Shown: positions 1 to 9,461 of the stretch, in pieces | Layout of the letters: each line of letters opens with the position of its first letter | Numbering within the stretch: position 1 is the first letter of the stretch | Assembly: GCA_028289605.1 (NCBI GenBank) | Contig: JANQON010000003.1 | Location: 310,001-374,000, forward strand | From: Hyphococcus sp. | GTDB lineage: Bacteria; Pseudomonadota; Alphaproteobacteria; Caulobacterales; Parvularculaceae | Length of the DNA stretch: 64,000 nucleotides | Reading direction: 5' to 3' | Position numbers and translations under genes: made by a program | The notes under the pieces: generated by a model | Told to the model about the DNA's origin: nothing | Databases searched by the model: none | What the model saw: the letters and a program-made list of their open reading frames with translations, nothing else

Positions 1-1
1 T

Positions 2-220
2 CGCTGGCGAGACCCTTCCTATATTGAAAACCTGAAGGCGCTTTGCGTCGCTTTGAACCTTGAAGCCTGCAGCGCCGCGTTCGGCGAAATCGCCGCCGAC
101 AGGGAAGACGCCGCATGGCTTTCGCCTGACGTGATCACCGGTTTCCTCGGTCATCGCCAGTCGGTGCTGCGCTACACGAAAGCGACGCTCCAGGACTGGC
201 GTCGCGCTTTGCTAGGGTGA
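2..220 (+). CDS. C-terminal end of an unidentified protein (5' end outside window)
   Basis: An open frame of 72 codons runs from the window edge to a TGA at 218-220. The visible tail is rich in Arg, Trp, Leu and Ala and ends in a helical stretch with the residues RYTKATLQDWRRALLG. I see no catalytic motif and do not recognise the family. Codon use is like the neighbouring genes, with GC-rich third positions. It is followed by a 141-base gap and then a gene on the same strand. The start and most of the protein lie outside the window, so no function is assigned. Confidence 0.6.
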   Translation, partial: RWRDPSYIENLKALCVALNLEACSAAFGEIAADREDAAWLSPDVITGFLGHRQSVLRYTKATLQDWRRALLG

Positions 221-361
221 CCCGCCGGGGCGCCTGATCGACGCCAGGCCACAGCGCAACAAATGCGCTGCGGTATGCTATTTGCACTTTTCCAACGCTG
301 ATGGGGGATTGGGATTAGAACCGCCGCACGCGCGAGGCCGTCGCGGCGGCAGGGGTTTACG

Positions 362-1093
362 GTGAGCCAACTCGCTCAGACGCATCTGCAGCTCATACGC
401 CAGGCCCGAGAGGCCGGTTTCAGCCGTGCGGAGGTTTTTGACCTGCGGCGCGACTATGAGACCGCCTATCGCCTTCACGGGCACCTGGCGCGGTACAACG
501 GCAGACCGTTTGTGTGCCACCTCATCGGCACCACCAGCGCGCTGATCAGCGAAAAGCGGCCGCTGCCCCTGGTGCGCGCCGGCCTTAACCATGCGGCTTA
601 TGCGGTCGGCCGCTTTCCCAGCGGCGCCCGCGGCCGCCGCGGCGATCATCGACGATGGCTGATCTCGCGTCTCGGCGCCGAGGTCGAAGGCATCATCAGC
701 GAGATTACCGATTTTCCCGAACTGGACGATTTGTTCAAAGGCGAGGTCGCCATCCCCGACGAGGACGGATCCGGCCGGGTCGGGGACATTCTCATCCAGG
801 AAGTCTGCAACGAGGTCGACGACGGTCACTGTTTCGGCGCCTCCCTCGAGATCGGCGCCAAGTGGCGCCGCGACGGCTATATCGATTTTCTGCAGGGCTT
901 CGCCCGGCGTTACGATCTTGATTTTTGTCTGCGGTCCCTGGAACAAATTCGCGCCGAACTCGCCGACGCCGAATGGCTGACGCCGCAAACCCATTTCACT
1001 TATTCGACCCATCGCCAGTCTGTGCCGCGCTATGTGAAAAACACTGCGCTCGCTTTTGGCAAAAAGCTGATCGGGCGATCCTATCATTATTGA
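362..1093 (+). CDS. HD-like (DUF6817-type) protein
   Basis: 243 aa from a GTG start; no other in-frame start fits the N-terminus better. Residues about 35-85 contain a His-rich pattern (LHGHLARYNGRPFVCHLIGT, then GLNHAAYAVG) like the metal-binding His/Asp clusters of HD-superfamily phosphohydrolases, and most like the uncharacterised DUF6817 group. There is no signal peptide or membrane segment, so it should be cytoplasmic. A catalytic role is inferred only from the His pattern; the substrate is unknown. A long open frame on the opposite strand (278-1087) is a GC-rich shadow. Followed by a family A repeat. Confidence 0.65.
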   Translation: MSQLAQTHLQLIRQAREAGFSRAEVFDLRRDYETAYRLHGHLARYNGRPFVCHLIGTTSALISEKRPLPLVRAGLNHAAYAVGRFPSGARGRRGDHRRWLISRLGAEVEGIISEITDFPELDDLFKGEVAIPDEDGSGRVGDILIQEVCNEVDDGHCFGASLEIGAKWRRDGYIDFLQGFARRYDLDFCLRSLEQIRAELADAEWLTPQTHFTYSTHRQSVPRYVKNTALAFGKKLIGRSYHY

Positions 1094-1106
1094 TGAGGGC
1101 TTTCGG

Positions 1107-1236
1107 CCGCTCGTCCCGACGAAAGTCGGGATCTCGTGAAACTTGCTCAGGAATATGCCGTAGGAGGTCCCGACCCGACCGCAAAGCGGTCAATCTATAG
1201 TCTGCGCGCCTTCGCGCGCGGGCCGGGATGAGCGGG
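1107..1236. repeat. Family A palindromic repeat, copy 1 (long form)
   Basis: Outer arms CCGCTCGTCCCGAC / GGGATGAGCGGG enclose a smaller inverted repeat. The right half carries an inserted module with two short hairpins (gaccgcaaagcggtc and gcgcgccttcgcgcgcg). It lies between convergent genes. The same design recurs at least ten more times in this window, always between genes. Confidence 0.9.
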
Positions 1237-1248
1237 AAACTAAAGAAC

Positions 1249-1950
1249 CTACCCCGCCGCTTGAATGGCGGGAACAGCGTCGGCCTTGTCATGCCATTCG
1301 TGATGGACCGCGCAGGCGAGAAGGTGATCGAGGATCTTCTCGTCTCCAGACAGGGTCATGCGCTGTTTCGCTTCTGCGAGGGTGAGTTCGCCGCGATAGG
1401 CTTTCATCATGGTTTCAACGTCTGTCGACAATTTCGCTGCGGCCGGGGCGTCGGCGCCGCGCCGGGCGATCATCTCGTTGTTCATGTAGTAAAGCGTATA
1501 CGGATAATCATCGATCACCACATGAGCCACATAGGACAGCCCCGGCGCCGCGCAGTAATTGGCGAACAGCTCCAGGGCGAGGGCGACCGAATCCGGCTGC
1601 AGATCGTCTGAATAAATGCAGTCGCGGGCCGGCGAGGGGTCCGGGTGCGTCTTGAAATACTGGATCGACCAGCTCATCAGCTGGCGGATCGCCGGGCGCA
1701 ACGCCTCGCCCATTTGCGACAGGCGGTAGCCGCCGCGGGCGTCCGTCGGGGCGTCGATGATCCCCGCCTCATCCAGCTCCTTCAGGCGCTTGGACAACAA
1801 ATTCGCTCCGATTCCAGGCAAACCGGCCTGAAGGTCCCCGAACCGGCGCGGGCCCAGAAACAGGTCGCGCAGGATGAGCAGCGTCCAGCGCTCGCCCAGA
1901 ATGTCCAGGGCGTGGGCCAGAATACAGTCCTGATTATAACGTCTCGCCAT
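1249..1950 (-). CDS. HxlR-family winged-helix transcriptional regulator
   Basis: 233 aa. The start is placed at 1950 because AAGGAA lies just upstream of that ATG; a longer frame reaches 2037 but its first 29 codons look non-native. Residues about 1-90 match the HxlR wHTH domain (CILAHALDILGERWTLLILR, then GISANLLSKRLKEL-like text reading GIGANLLSKRLKELDEAGII). Members bind DNA as dimers and usually respond to small electrophiles or oxidants. The C-terminal 130 residues are longer than in minimal HxlR proteins and may hold a ligand-binding part. It is divergent from the small secreted protein at 2182 across an AT-rich region, which may be its operator. Confidence 0.88.
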   Translation of the reverse strand: MARRYNQDCILAHALDILGERWTLLILRDLFLGPRRFGDLQAGLPGIGANLLSKRLKELDEAGIIDAPTDARGGYRLSQMGEALRPAIRQLMSWSIQYFKTHPDPSPARDCIYSDDLQPDSVALALELFANYCAAPGLSYVAHVVIDDYPYTLYYMNNEMIARRGADAPAAAKLSTDVETMMKAYRGELTLAEAKQRMTLSGDEKILDHLLACAVHHEWHDKADAVPAIQAAG

Positions 1951-2039
1951 TGATTTCCTTATCTTTATTGGCGCAGCGCCGTTTTCGGCGCCGACCGCTC
2001 CCTCACGGCCTTGGTTCTTCCTTACTCCATCTGTCATGA

Positions 2040-2125
2040 CAGTGTCATATCATGAATGGTAGCAAAAATGTGAAAAAAAAGACTTTACACTAAAAAAAGA
2101 TATAGTAAACTCTATCGTGTCAGAA
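2040..2125. promoter_or_regulatory. AT-rich divergent promoter region
   Basis: A strongly AT-rich stretch, including runs of A and the sequence TTTACAC...GATATAGTAAA, separates the divergent HxlR and small secreted protein genes. It is far poorer in GC than its surroundings and is the natural place for both promoters and an HxlR operator. I could not fix a -35/-10 pair with good spacing. Confidence 0.4.
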
Positions 2126-2181
2126 TGAGTAGCCGTCTTATCGCAGCCCGACCCGGGCTATCAAAGAAAAGGACTTTCGCC

Positions 2182-2469
2182 ATGACTGTTAAATCGCTCA
2201 CCGTGACGTCAATCGCCGCACTCGCCGCTGCAGCCGTCGCTGCGCCGCTTCCCGCCGCCGCCGAGAGCTGGGGCGAGAAAATTGAAATGTGCGCGTTCGC
2301 CGCCGAAGAAGAAGGCGTTGTGGACCTCAACGAGTACGAGCCGCAGTTTGACGGCGGCACCTCCCGGCGGGTTTCGCTGGTGTTCGACCACAATCGCGGC
2401 GAGGATGTGATCAATGTTGAATGCCGGATTTCGCGCGGCCGCGTCGTTTCCATCGACGTCGTCTCGTAG
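2182..2469 (+). CDS. Small secreted protein of unknown function
   Basis: 95 aa from the ATG at 2182, chosen because AAGAAAAGGA lies upstream; a longer frame begins at 2125. Residues 1-25 form a classical signal peptide (Lys near the start, Ala/Val-rich core, AAAES cleavage site). The mature part of about 70 residues has one CAFAAEEEG cysteine and a second Cys in VECRISRG, which could form a disulfide in the periplasm. I do not recognise a family. It is divergent from the HxlR regulator, so it may be its target (inference). A terminator-like hairpin lies 157 bases downstream. Confidence 0.7.
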   Translation: MTVKSLTVTSIAALAAAAVAAPLPAAAESWGEKIEMCAFAAEEEGVVDLNEYEPQFDGGTSRRVSLVFDHNRGEDVINVECRISRGRVVSIDVVS

Positions 2470-2625
2470 CCGTCATTGCAGCGGGATAAAAACGCGACAG
2501 GGGAATTCAGTTTAATGACCCCAAGCGTCCAATAGTCTTCCTCAGCGGGTCGGCGCATCGCCGCTGCGCCGCTAAGGCAAGCCCCGCGCCGCGGTTTCCG
2601 CGGCGCATACTCCCTGAACTTGAAT

Positions 2626-2655
2626 GCGCCCGCATCCTTTGCGGGCGCTTTTTTT
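2626..2655 (+). terminator. Rho-independent terminator
   Basis: A 9-bp GC-rich stem (GCGCCCGCA / TGCGGGCGC) with a five-base loop, followed by seven T residues. It is placed to end transcription from the small secreted protein gene. Confidence 0.8.
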
Positions 2656-2724
2656 GGGGTGAGCGGATAAATTGTCGGCGCCGGGATGAGCGGTGTAGCA
2701 AACGGCATTCTTGAAGAGCATCCT

Positions 2725-2806
2725 TGTCGTCCTCGGGCTTGTCCCGAGGACCTCTAGAGACGGTCGCTGCGGCCTGAGATCGTCGGAACAAGTCCGACGA
2801 TGACAG
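2725..2806. repeat. Family B palindromic repeat, copy 1
   Basis: A left hairpin built from TGTCGTCCTCGG and CCGAGGACC, a short spacer, then a second hairpin with GTCGGAACAAGTCCGAC. The same layout recurs at 9620, 24515 and 26691. Confidence 0.88.
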
Positions 2807-2831
2807 ATGTGATTTTCTATTTTGCTTTCCG

Positions 2832-2958
2832 CCGCTCATCCCGGAAGCCTCATTTTCCGAAATCTTTGATTTCGCTGAAAATGAGAGCTGTCCGGGATCC
2901 ATTAGCTCGGACGATCGCGCGAAAACCTGGATCCCCGCTTTCGCGGGGATGAGCGGGG
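2832..2958. repeat. Composite family D palindromic repeat
   Basis: Starts CCGCTCATCCCGG and ends GGATCCCCGCTTTCGCGGGG-ATGAGCGGGG. The middle holds a further inverted repeat (CATTTTC / GAAAATG) not seen in the simple copies, so it looks like a repeat with an extra insert. Confidence 0.75.
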
Positions 2959-2985
2959 AAGTATCGAATTGAGCAGAAGGACGCG

Positions 2986-3020
2986 ATTGTCATCGTCGGA
3001 ACAAGTCCGACGATGACAAT
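2986..3020. repeat. Family B half element
   Basis: A near-perfect palindrome (ATTGTCATCGTCGGA, then TCCGACGATGACAAT) matching only the right hairpin of family B. It lies 24 bases beyond the stop of the hydrolase gene and could act as its terminator or mRNA 3' stabiliser. Confidence 0.8.
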
Positions 3021-3043
3021 CGCAAATAAAATCCTTACCCCGC

Positions 3044-3946
3044 TTACTCAGCCGTCAAAGACGCATGTGCGGCGCGCACCATGGTTTCGCCGTTGATGAA
3101 GCCTTGGCCCCATTTGCCGTTGAGGTCCTTCAAGGGATCGGCGGCGACGGCGGCGTCGGCGTCGGCGCCGTCGTCAATCAGCGCCTGCACCCGGTCGCGC
3201 ACCTCGTTCAGCATGTCCACCGTCGCTTGCAGGTCCGCTTTCGAGGCGAGGGGCCCGTGCCCCGGAATGATTTTTGTTTCGTCATCGGTTTTTTCGAGGA
3301 CTTTTTCACTGGCGGCGATATAGCCGTCCAGGTCGCCGCCGGACGCGAGGTCGACAAAGGGATAGCCGCCGTTAAAAAAGACGTCGCCCATGTGAACGAC
3401 GTTGACGTCCTTGAAAAAGACGATGGCGTCGCCGTCCGTATGCGCATTTTCCGGATGCCAGATGCGAATGTTGCGGTCGTTCCAGTGAAACGACATGGCT
3501 TTGGCGAAGGTGATGACCGGCAGCGCCGCGTCCGGCGCCGGCGGCGTCACGCGACCCGACGCCCTCGTCAGTCCTTCCTTCAGGCGCACGCGCACATTGT
3601 CATGGGCGACGATATGGGCGCCGGCCGCGCCGAATGCTTCGTTGCCGCCGGTATGGTCGCCGTGCCAGTGCGTGTTCAGGACGAACACGACCGGCTCGTC
3701 CGTGACCGCCGAGATCGCCGCCATGATCTTTCCGGACAGGGGCGCGAACTGATCATCGATCACGAATGCGCCGTCCTCGCCGGTCGACAGCCCGATATTG
3801 CCCCCGGCGCCTTCCAGCATATAGACGCCGTCCACCAGTTTGGTCGTCTTGATCTCGACGCTCAAAAAGTCCCGCTGGGCCTTGGCCGTCTCCCCGAGGC
3901 CTGCAGCGGCGGCGACGGCGGCGACGCCTGCAAAAACCTGTTTCAT
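3044..3946 (-). CDS. Secreted metallo-beta-lactamase-fold hydrolase
   Basis: 300 aa with an N-terminal signal peptide (MKQVFAGVAAVAAAAGLG, cleavage near AKA). The zinc ligand motif HWHGDHTGG lies at about residues 97-105, with later motif residues HMGDVFF and IPGHGPLA, as expected for the MBL fold. Periplasmic members like this often act on lactones, sulfatides, cyclic compounds or as quinoprotein relay/SoxH-like hydrolases; the substrate cannot be read here. GGGAGCG serves as ribosome site. Stands alone on the minus strand, divergent from aroG across 150 bases. Confidence 0.88.
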   Translation of the reverse strand: MKQVFAGVAAVAAAAGLGETAKAQRDFLSVEIKTTKLVDGVYMLEGAGGNIGLSTGEDGAFVIDDQFAPLSGKIMAAISAVTDEPVVFVLNTHWHGDHTGGNEAFGAAGAHIVAHDNVRVRLKEGLTRASGRVTPPAPDAALPVITFAKAMSFHWNDRNIRIWHPENAHTDGDAIVFFKDVNVVHMGDVFFNGGYPFVDLASGGDLDGYIAASEKVLEKTDDETKIIPGHGPLASKADLQATVDMLNEVRDRVQALIDDGADADAAVAADPLKDLNGKWGQGFINGETMVRAAHASLTAE

Positions 3947-4096
3947 GACATATCGCTCCCGCTCTTAGTGTCTTCCTGTCTTATCAGCGAGCGGTCCGGG
4001 CTTGAAATCACGAAGGCGTAACCCGTCGCGACAGCGTTTTGTTGCGGTGCAGCGGCGCGCTTGCTAAGGACGGTCCTTCGACGGAGCGAAGAAAAA

Positions 4097-5467
4097 ATGA
4101 GCTGGACGCGGGACAGCTGGCGCGACAAGCCGGCGCGGCATATTCCGAATGACTATCCGAACCCGGAAGCGGTGGCGGCGGTGGAAGCCGAGCTCGCCAC
4201 CTATCCTCCGCTGGTGTTCGCCGGCGAGGTGCGCCGTTTGCGGGACTCGCTCGGCGCAGTCTCGCGGGGCGAGGCGTTTCTGCTCCAGGGCGGGGACTGC
4301 GCGGAAAGCTTTAAAGAGTTTCATCCCAACAATATCCGCGACACGTTTCGCGTGTTGCTGCAGATGGCGGTGGCGTTGACCTTCGGCGCGGCCATGCCGG
4401 TGGTCAAAGTCGGGCGCATCGCCGGCCAGTTCGCCAAGCCGCGCTCAGCGCCCACCGAAACCAAGGACGGCGTCACGCTGCCGAGCTATCGCGGCGACAA
4501 TATCAACGGCATGGAGTTCGACGAAAAGGCGCGCACGCCCGACCCCCAGCGGTTGCTTCGGGCCTACGGGCAGGCGGCGGCGACGCTGAACCTTATTCGC
4601 GCTTTCGCCACCGGCGGCTACGCCGATCTTCGAAACGTGCACAAATGGAATCTCGAATTCGTGTCCGGCAACGCCCAGGAAGGGCGCTACCGCGTGCTCG
4701 CCGACAAGATTTCCGAAGCGATCACGTTCATGGAAGCGTGCGGCGTCGAAGGCGAAGACGTGCGCGCTATTCGCGAAGTCGACTTCTACACCAGCCACGA
4801 AGCGTTGCTTCTGGGCTATGAGTCGGCGATGACCCGCGTCGATTCCACCACGGGACGCTGGTATGACACCTCCGCGCATCTGGTCTGGATCGGGGACCGC
4901 ACCCGTCAGCCCGACGGGGCGCATGTTGAATTCTGCCGCGGCATCGAAAATCCCATCGGGATCAAATGCGGCCCGTCCCTGGATCCGGGGGAGCTTTTAA
5001 CGCTGCTGGACCTGCTCAATCCGAAAAACGAGCCCGGCCGGATCGTGCTGATCGCCAGGTTCGGCGCGGATCATGCGGGCGAGGGGCTGCCGCCGCTGGT
5101 GCGCAAGGTGGTGGCCGAGGGGCGCGATGTCGTCTGGTCGTCGGACCCGATGCACGGCAACACGATCAAGGCGTCGAGCGGCTACAAGACCCGGCCCTTC
5201 GATGCGATCCTGTCGGAGGTGAAGACGTTCATCGACGTCTGCCGGGCGGAAGGCGCCTTTCCCGGCGGCGTCCATTTTGAGATGACGGGCCAGAACGTGA
5301 CGGAATGCCTCGGGGGCTCGCAGGAGATATCGGAAGACGACCTCTCCTGGCGCTATCACACCCATTGCGATCCGCGCCTTAACGCCACGCAGTCCCTTGA
5401 GCTTGCTTACATTCTCGCAGATCGTTTCAAATCATTCCGGTCTGACGCGATGAACCAACACTTGTAG
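4097..5467 (+). CDS. aroG: 3-deoxy-7-phosphoheptulonate synthase, class II
   Basis: 456 aa, typical of plant-type (class II) DAHP synthases. The ATG at 4097 follows GGAGCGAAG; a longer frame starts at 4061 but adds no family sequence. The enzyme condenses phosphoenolpyruvate with erythrose 4-phosphate, the first step of the shikimate pathway, in the cytoplasm. Family marks include the N-terminal [11 protein letters not shown] (metal-binding Cys), [14 protein letters not shown] (PEP site), [14 protein letters not shown] and DPMHGNT. No other shikimate gene is adjacent. Feedback control by aromatic amino acids is common in the family, but I cannot judge it here. Confidence 0.96.
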   Translation: MSWTRDSWRDKPARHIPNDYPNPEAVAAVEAELATYPPLVFAGEVRRLRDSLGAVSRGEAFLLQGGDCAESFKEFHPNNIRDTFRVLLQMAVALTFGAAMPVVKVGRIAGQFAKPRSAPTETKDGVTLPSYRGDNINGMEFDEKARTPDPQRLLRAYGQAAATLNLIRAFATGGYADLRNVHKWNLEFVSGNAQEGRYRVLADKISEAITFMEACGVEGEDVRAIREVDFYTSHEALLLGYESAMTRVDSTTGRWYDTSAHLVWIGDRTRQPDGAHVEFCRGIENPIGIKCGPSLDPGELLTLLDLLNPKNEPGRIVLIARFGADHAGEGLPPLVRKVVAEGRDVVWSSDPMHGNTIKASSGYKTRPFDAILSEVKTFIDVCRAEGAFPGGVHFEMTGQNVTECLGGSQEISEDDLSWRYHTHCDPRLNATQSLELAYILADRFKSFRSDAMNQHL

Positions 5468-5616
5468 AATATTTGCAACAGACCGAAACATAGTTTGATC
5501 GTTATTGATCAACGGGTTCACGCCGCCCACTCGTTTTGCTCCTATGCCGGCGGTAGAGACAACGGGGTGGCGGAGAACCGGGCACGCCGACCGCGGCGCG
5601 AAAGACGGAGCAGGGT

Positions 5617-6561
5617 GTGACTGCATTGAGGTTGGGCGTCGCAGGCGCAGGAGTTTTCGGCTCGTACCACGCCGCAAAAATCGATGATCTCGACGGGGCC
5701 GTATTGGCCGGCGTTTTCGACCGCCATAAGGACCGCGCCGAGCGTTTGGCCGTAAGGCACGGGTCGGTGGCGTTCGATGACTATGCGGCTTTTTTGAACG
5801 CCGTTGACGCGGTCACGATCGCATCGCCGGCGACCACCCACTTTGAGCTGGGCGAGGCGGCGATCGCCGCGGGCAAGCACGTCTTCATTGAAAAACCGCT
5901 GGCGTCCTCGCGCGGCGCTGCTGAGGCGCTTGTCGACGCGGCTGAGCGCCGCGGGCTCATTCTCCAAACCGGGCATCAGGAACGCTATGTCTGCGAGGCG
6001 ATTGGCCTGTTTTCCAGGTCGTCGCCGCCGCAACGGATCGAGTGCGTGCGGCATGTGCCCTATACGGGCCGCTGCGACGACGTCTCCGCGGTTATGGACC
6101 TGATGGTCCATGACCTTGATCTGGTTCGCCGCCTCACCGGCGGCGACATCCTGCATGTGTCCGCGGCCGGCGAGTTTGAGCGGGTGGCGGCCGAGTTGTT
6201 CCTGTCGACGGGAACACTGGCGACGTTGAGCGCGCGCCGGTCGGAAAAAACGTCGGACCGGCGGATGACCATTTTGTATGACGACGGCGCGATCGAATTC
6301 GATTTCATCAGGCGCACGCTGTCGAATACGACCGCGGCCGAGATTTCGTCCGTCTTTGAGACAGGCGCCGCCCCGCTTGCGGTTCGCGATCCCCTTGCCT
6401 ATGGGGCCGAATTGTTCGCTAATAGCATTCGAAGAGGTGTAACCCTTGGGGTCAGCGGCGGGGAGGCGGCTGAAACGGTAGACTGGGCGCGAAAGATCGA
6501 AGAAGCGGCGGGGTTGAGCGTCGCCAGCGATGTCGATCTGCGCAGACGGGTGCTCAAATGA
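5617..6561 (+). CDS. Gfo/Idh/MocA-family sugar dehydrogenase
   Basis: 314 aa, GTG start preceded by GGAG. Residues 5-12 hold the NAD(P) Rossmann loop (GVAGAGVFG), residues about 93-98 the hallmark EKPLA loop, and a C-terminal alpha/beta domain follows. Such enzymes oxidise or reduce a sugar hydroxyl. The stop overlaps the start of a DegT/DnrJ aminotransferase by four bases, so the two are translationally coupled. That pair matches the oxidation plus amination steps that build 3-amino sugars on nucleotide donors, as in the WlbA/WlbE-type route. The exact sugar is not known. It probably supplies surface polysaccharide. Confidence 0.9.
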   Translation: MTALRLGVAGAGVFGSYHAAKIDDLDGAVLAGVFDRHKDRAERLAVRHGSVAFDDYAAFLNAVDAVTIASPATTHFELGEAAIAAGKHVFIEKPLASSRGAAEALVDAAERRGLILQTGHQERYVCEAIGLFSRSSPPQRIECVRHVPYTGRCDDVSAVMDLMVHDLDLVRRLTGGDILHVSAAGEFERVAAELFLSTGTLATLSARRSEKTSDRRMTILYDDGAIEFDFIRRTLSNTTAAEISSVFETGAAPLAVRDPLAYGAELFANSIRRGVTLGVSGGEAAETVDWARKIEEAAGLSVASDVDLRRRVLK

Positions 6562-7724
6562 ATGGTGTCGCGAATATCTCGCTTGCGTCGGAATCGCGCC
6601 TGGGGCGGATTTCTTTCATTGACCTGCCGGCGCAACAGCGCCGCATTCGCACGGCGGTGGAACGGCGCATCCAGACGGTCTTAGATCACGGCCGCTATAT
6701 CGCCGGTCCGGAAATCGACGAATTGGAAGAACGCCTCGCCGAACGCGCCGGCGCGGCCGCGGCGGTGACCTGCGCCAGCGGCACCGCTGCGCTGATCATT
6801 CCGTTGTTCGCCCTCGGCGTCGGCGCCGGCGATGCGGTTTTCATTCCGGCTTTCACGTATAATGCGACGGCGAACGCGGTTCTCGTGACCGGCGCAACGC
6901 CGGTCTTCATCGACATCGATCCGGCGACCTTCAATATTGATCCGCGCGACTTAAAGGCGCAAATCGCCGCCGTCCGCGCGGAAGGGAAATTAACCCCCAA
7001 GGTCGTCATCCCGGTCGACATGTTTGGTTCGCCTGCGGACTATCCGGCGATTTCGGCGCTGGCCGCCGAAGAAGGGCTGTCGGTCCTTTCCGACGCGGCG
7101 CAGAGCTTCGGCGGCGCGCTCGGCCCGCGCAAGGTCGGCAATCTTGCGACAGCGACCTCGACCAGCTTCTTTCCGGGCAAGGCGCTCGGCGCCTATGGCG
7201 ACGCCGGCGCCATTTTCGCGCAGAACGCCGACGACGTCGAAAAGTGGACGTCAATCCGCTGGCACGGGACGGACCAGTTGCGGAAAACCTCCGTCCGGGT
7301 TGGTTTCAACGGGCGCATGGATACCTTTCAGGCCGCGGTGCTTTTGGAAAAGCTCAATATCTTCGATGACGAGTTAGCAGCGCGTCACCACATTGCAGAT
7401 GTCTACAACACGCGCCTGTCGCCGATCGCGCGACCGCAGCGTCATCTTCCGGGGGCTGTGTCCGGCAGCGCCTACTATTCCTTGTGCGTCGCGAACCGCG
7501 ACGACGTTGTCGCCCGCGTCAACGAGATGGGCGTGCCGACGGCGATCTACTACACGACGCCGCTGCACAAGATGCCGGCTTTTGAGCCCTACGCGCCCGA
7601 AGGCGGGCTGCCGGCCACCGAACAGGTCTGCAAAGAGATCTTCTCGTTGCCCATGCATCCCTATTTAACCCCGGACCAGGTTGATTATATCTGCGGCGTG
7701 GTAGAAGAGGCGGCGGGCGTCTGA
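6558..7724 (+). CDS. DegT/DnrJ/EryC1/StrS-family PLP aminotransferase
   Basis: 388 aa. The fold-type I signature is visible: SGTAALIIPLFALG near residues 74-87, DAAQSFGG (PLP-pyridine Asp) near 180, and the Schiff-base lysine K208 in SFFPGKALGAYGDAG. The C-terminal part (YYTTPLHKMPAFEPY) is typical of sugar aminotransferases, which move an amino group from glutamate to a keto-sugar nucleotide. It overlaps the upstream oxidoreductase by ATGA, so both probably act in turn on one sugar. No glycosyltransferase is adjacent, so the final polymer is unknown. Confidence 0.93.
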   Translation: MNGVANISLASESRLGRISFIDLPAQQRRIRTAVERRIQTVLDHGRYIAGPEIDELEERLAERAGAAAAVTCASGTAALIIPLFALGVGAGDAVFIPAFTYNATANAVLVTGATPVFIDIDPATFNIDPRDLKAQIAAVRAEGKLTPKVVIPVDMFGSPADYPAISALAAEEGLSVLSDAAQSFGGALGPRKVGNLATATSTSFFPGKALGAYGDAGAIFAQNADDVEKWTSIRWHGTDQLRKTSVRVGFNGRMDTFQAAVLLEKLNIFDDELAARHHIADVYNTRLSPIARPQRHLPGAVSGSAYYSLCVANRDDVVARVNEMGVPTAIYYTTPLHKMPAFEPYAPEGGLPATEQVCKEIFSLPMHPYLTPDQVDYICGVVEEAAGV

Positions 7725-7763
7725 CGGGCCGGGCGCCCTCTTAAGACGAAGGCGCATCCGGAC

Positions 7764-9425
7764 ATGACCGAAACCCTTTCCATCGCTATCGCGCAGGTCT
7801 CGCCCATTGTCGGCGACGTGGACGGCAATGTCGCCAAGGCAAGGCGGGCGCGGGAAGAGGCCGCCGAAGCGGGCGCCGATCTCATCGTTTTCTCCGAGCT
7901 TTTTGTCTGCGGATATCCGCCGGAAGACCTCGTGCAAAAGCCGTCTTTTCAGCGCGCCTGCCGTCATGCGGTCGAAGCGCTCGCGGAAGACACAAGCGAC
8001 GGCGGACCGGCGATCATCATCGGCGCGCCCTGGCGCGAGGGTCCGCATCTTTATAACGCCGGCGCGCTTTTGAAAGACGGCCGCGTCGACGCGGTGCGAT
8101 ACAAGCGGCATTTGCCCAATTACGGCGTCTTCGACGAGCCGCGCCGCTTTGCGCCGGGTCCGGTTCCGCCGGAGCCGGTGGACGTGAAGGGGTTCAAGGT
8201 CGGCCTCATGATCTGCGAGGACATGTGGCTGCCGGGCCCCGGCGAGCATCTGTGCGGCGCGGGCGCGGAGATGTTCATCGTGCCTCACGGTTCGCCCTTC
8301 CGGGAGACGGCGCTCAACGAACGGGTCGGCGCGGCGCGGGACCGTTTGCGCGCCTGCGGAACGCCGCTCATGTTCGTGAACCAACTCGCCGGCCAGGACG
8401 AGGTTCTGTTCGACGGCGCCAGTTTCGTCATGGGCGCGGACGGCGCCGTTCAGTTTCGATGTCCTCAGTTTACGGAAGGCCTCTTTCTCACGTCATGGGA
8501 GCGCAAGGACGGCGCGGTCCAATGCGTCGACGGCCCGCGCTTCGCCTGGGTGGGCGGTGAGGAAATGATCTATCGCGCCGTCGTCATGGGCGTGCGCGAT
8601 TATGTCCTGCGCAACAAGTTCAAAGGGGTCGTCATCGGCCTTTCCGGCGGGGTCGATTCCGCGCTCACCGCCGCCATCGCCGTTGACGCTCTTGGCGCGG
8701 ACGCCGTCCATTGCGTGATGATGCCGTCGCAATACACGTCTGCTGAGAGCCTGGAAGACGCCGCCGCCTGCGCCGGCGCCCTCGGCGTTTCATATCGGAC
8801 GATCCCGATCGGGCCCGGCGTGGACGCGTTCGACGCCATGCTCGCCGATGCTTTCAAAGGCACGCAGGCGGATACGACGGAAGAAAATATCCAGTCGCGC
8901 CTGCGCGGCGTCATTCTAATGGCGCTCTCCAACAAGTTCGGGGACATGGTGCTGACCACCGGCAACAAATCGGAAATGTCGGTCGGCTATGCGACGCTCT
9001 ATGGCGATATGAACGGCGGCTACAATCCGCTGAAGGACATCTACAAGATGGACGTTTTTGCGCTCTGCCGCTGGCGCAACACTCATCACGCCGAGGGCCT
9101 GAACGGCCCGACAGGCGAGGTCATCCCGGAACGGATCATTACAAAACCGCCCAGCGCGGAGTTGCGCGAAGACCAGAAAGACGAAGACTCCCTGCCGCCA
9201 TACGAGGTATTGGACCCAATTCTCGAGGCGCTGGTCGAAAAGGAAATGGGCGTTTCCGACATCGTCGCGCAAGGGTTCGACGAAGCGACCGTGCGCCGGA
9301 TCGAGCATCTGCTCTATGTCGCCGAATACAAACGCCGCCAGGCGCCGCCGGGCCCGAAAGTCACCGCGGTCAATTTCGGCCGCGATCGACGGTACCCGAT
9401 TACGAATGGCTGGCGGGATCGGTAG
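7764..9425 (+). CDS. nadE: Glutamine-dependent NAD+ synthetase
   Basis: 553 aa. Residues 1-260 form a nitrilase-type glutaminase: catalytic Glu in FSELFVCGYPPEDL, Lys in YKRHLPNYGVFDE and Cys in GLMICEDMW. Residues about 285-553 are the ATP-pyrophosphatase synthetase domain with the P-loop GLSGGVDSALT. It amidates deamido-NAD+ to NAD+ with ammonia released from glutamine. Length and order fit the two-domain bacterial form. It lies 39 bases after the aminotransferase and may be read from the same transcript, but the functions are unrelated. Confidence 0.97.
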   Translation: MTETLSIAIAQVSPIVGDVDGNVAKARRAREEAAEAGADLIVFSELFVCGYPPEDLVQKPSFQRACRHAVEALAEDTSDGGPAIIIGAPWREGPHLYNAGALLKDGRVDAVRYKRHLPNYGVFDEPRRFAPGPVPPEPVDVKGFKVGLMICEDMWLPGPGEHLCGAGAEMFIVPHGSPFRETALNERVGAARDRLRACGTPLMFVNQLAGQDEVLFDGASFVMGADGAVQFRCPQFTEGLFLTSWERKDGAVQCVDGPRFAWVGGEEMIYRAVVMGVRDYVLRNKFKGVVIGLSGGVDSALTAAIAVDALGADAVHCVMMPSQYTSAESLEDAAACAGALGVSYRTIPIGPGVDAFDAMLADAFKGTQADTTEENIQSRLRGVILMALSNKFGDMVLTTGNKSEMSVGYATLYGDMNGGYNPLKDIYKMDVFALCRWRNTHHAEGLNGPTGEVIPERIITKPPSAELREDQKDEDSLPPYEVLDPILEALVEKEMGVSDIVAQGFDEATVRRIEHLLYVAEYKRRQAPPGPKVTAVNFGRDRRYPITNGWRDR

Positions 9426-9461
9426 GGTTTGTTCTGAGGTTGGGGGGAGGATCCAATCTCT

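Noticed and set aside
278-1087. 269-codon minus-strand frame opposite the HD-like gene
   Set aside because: Neither strand is a strong family match, but the plus protein shows an ordered His/Asp pattern, whereas the minus frame does not.
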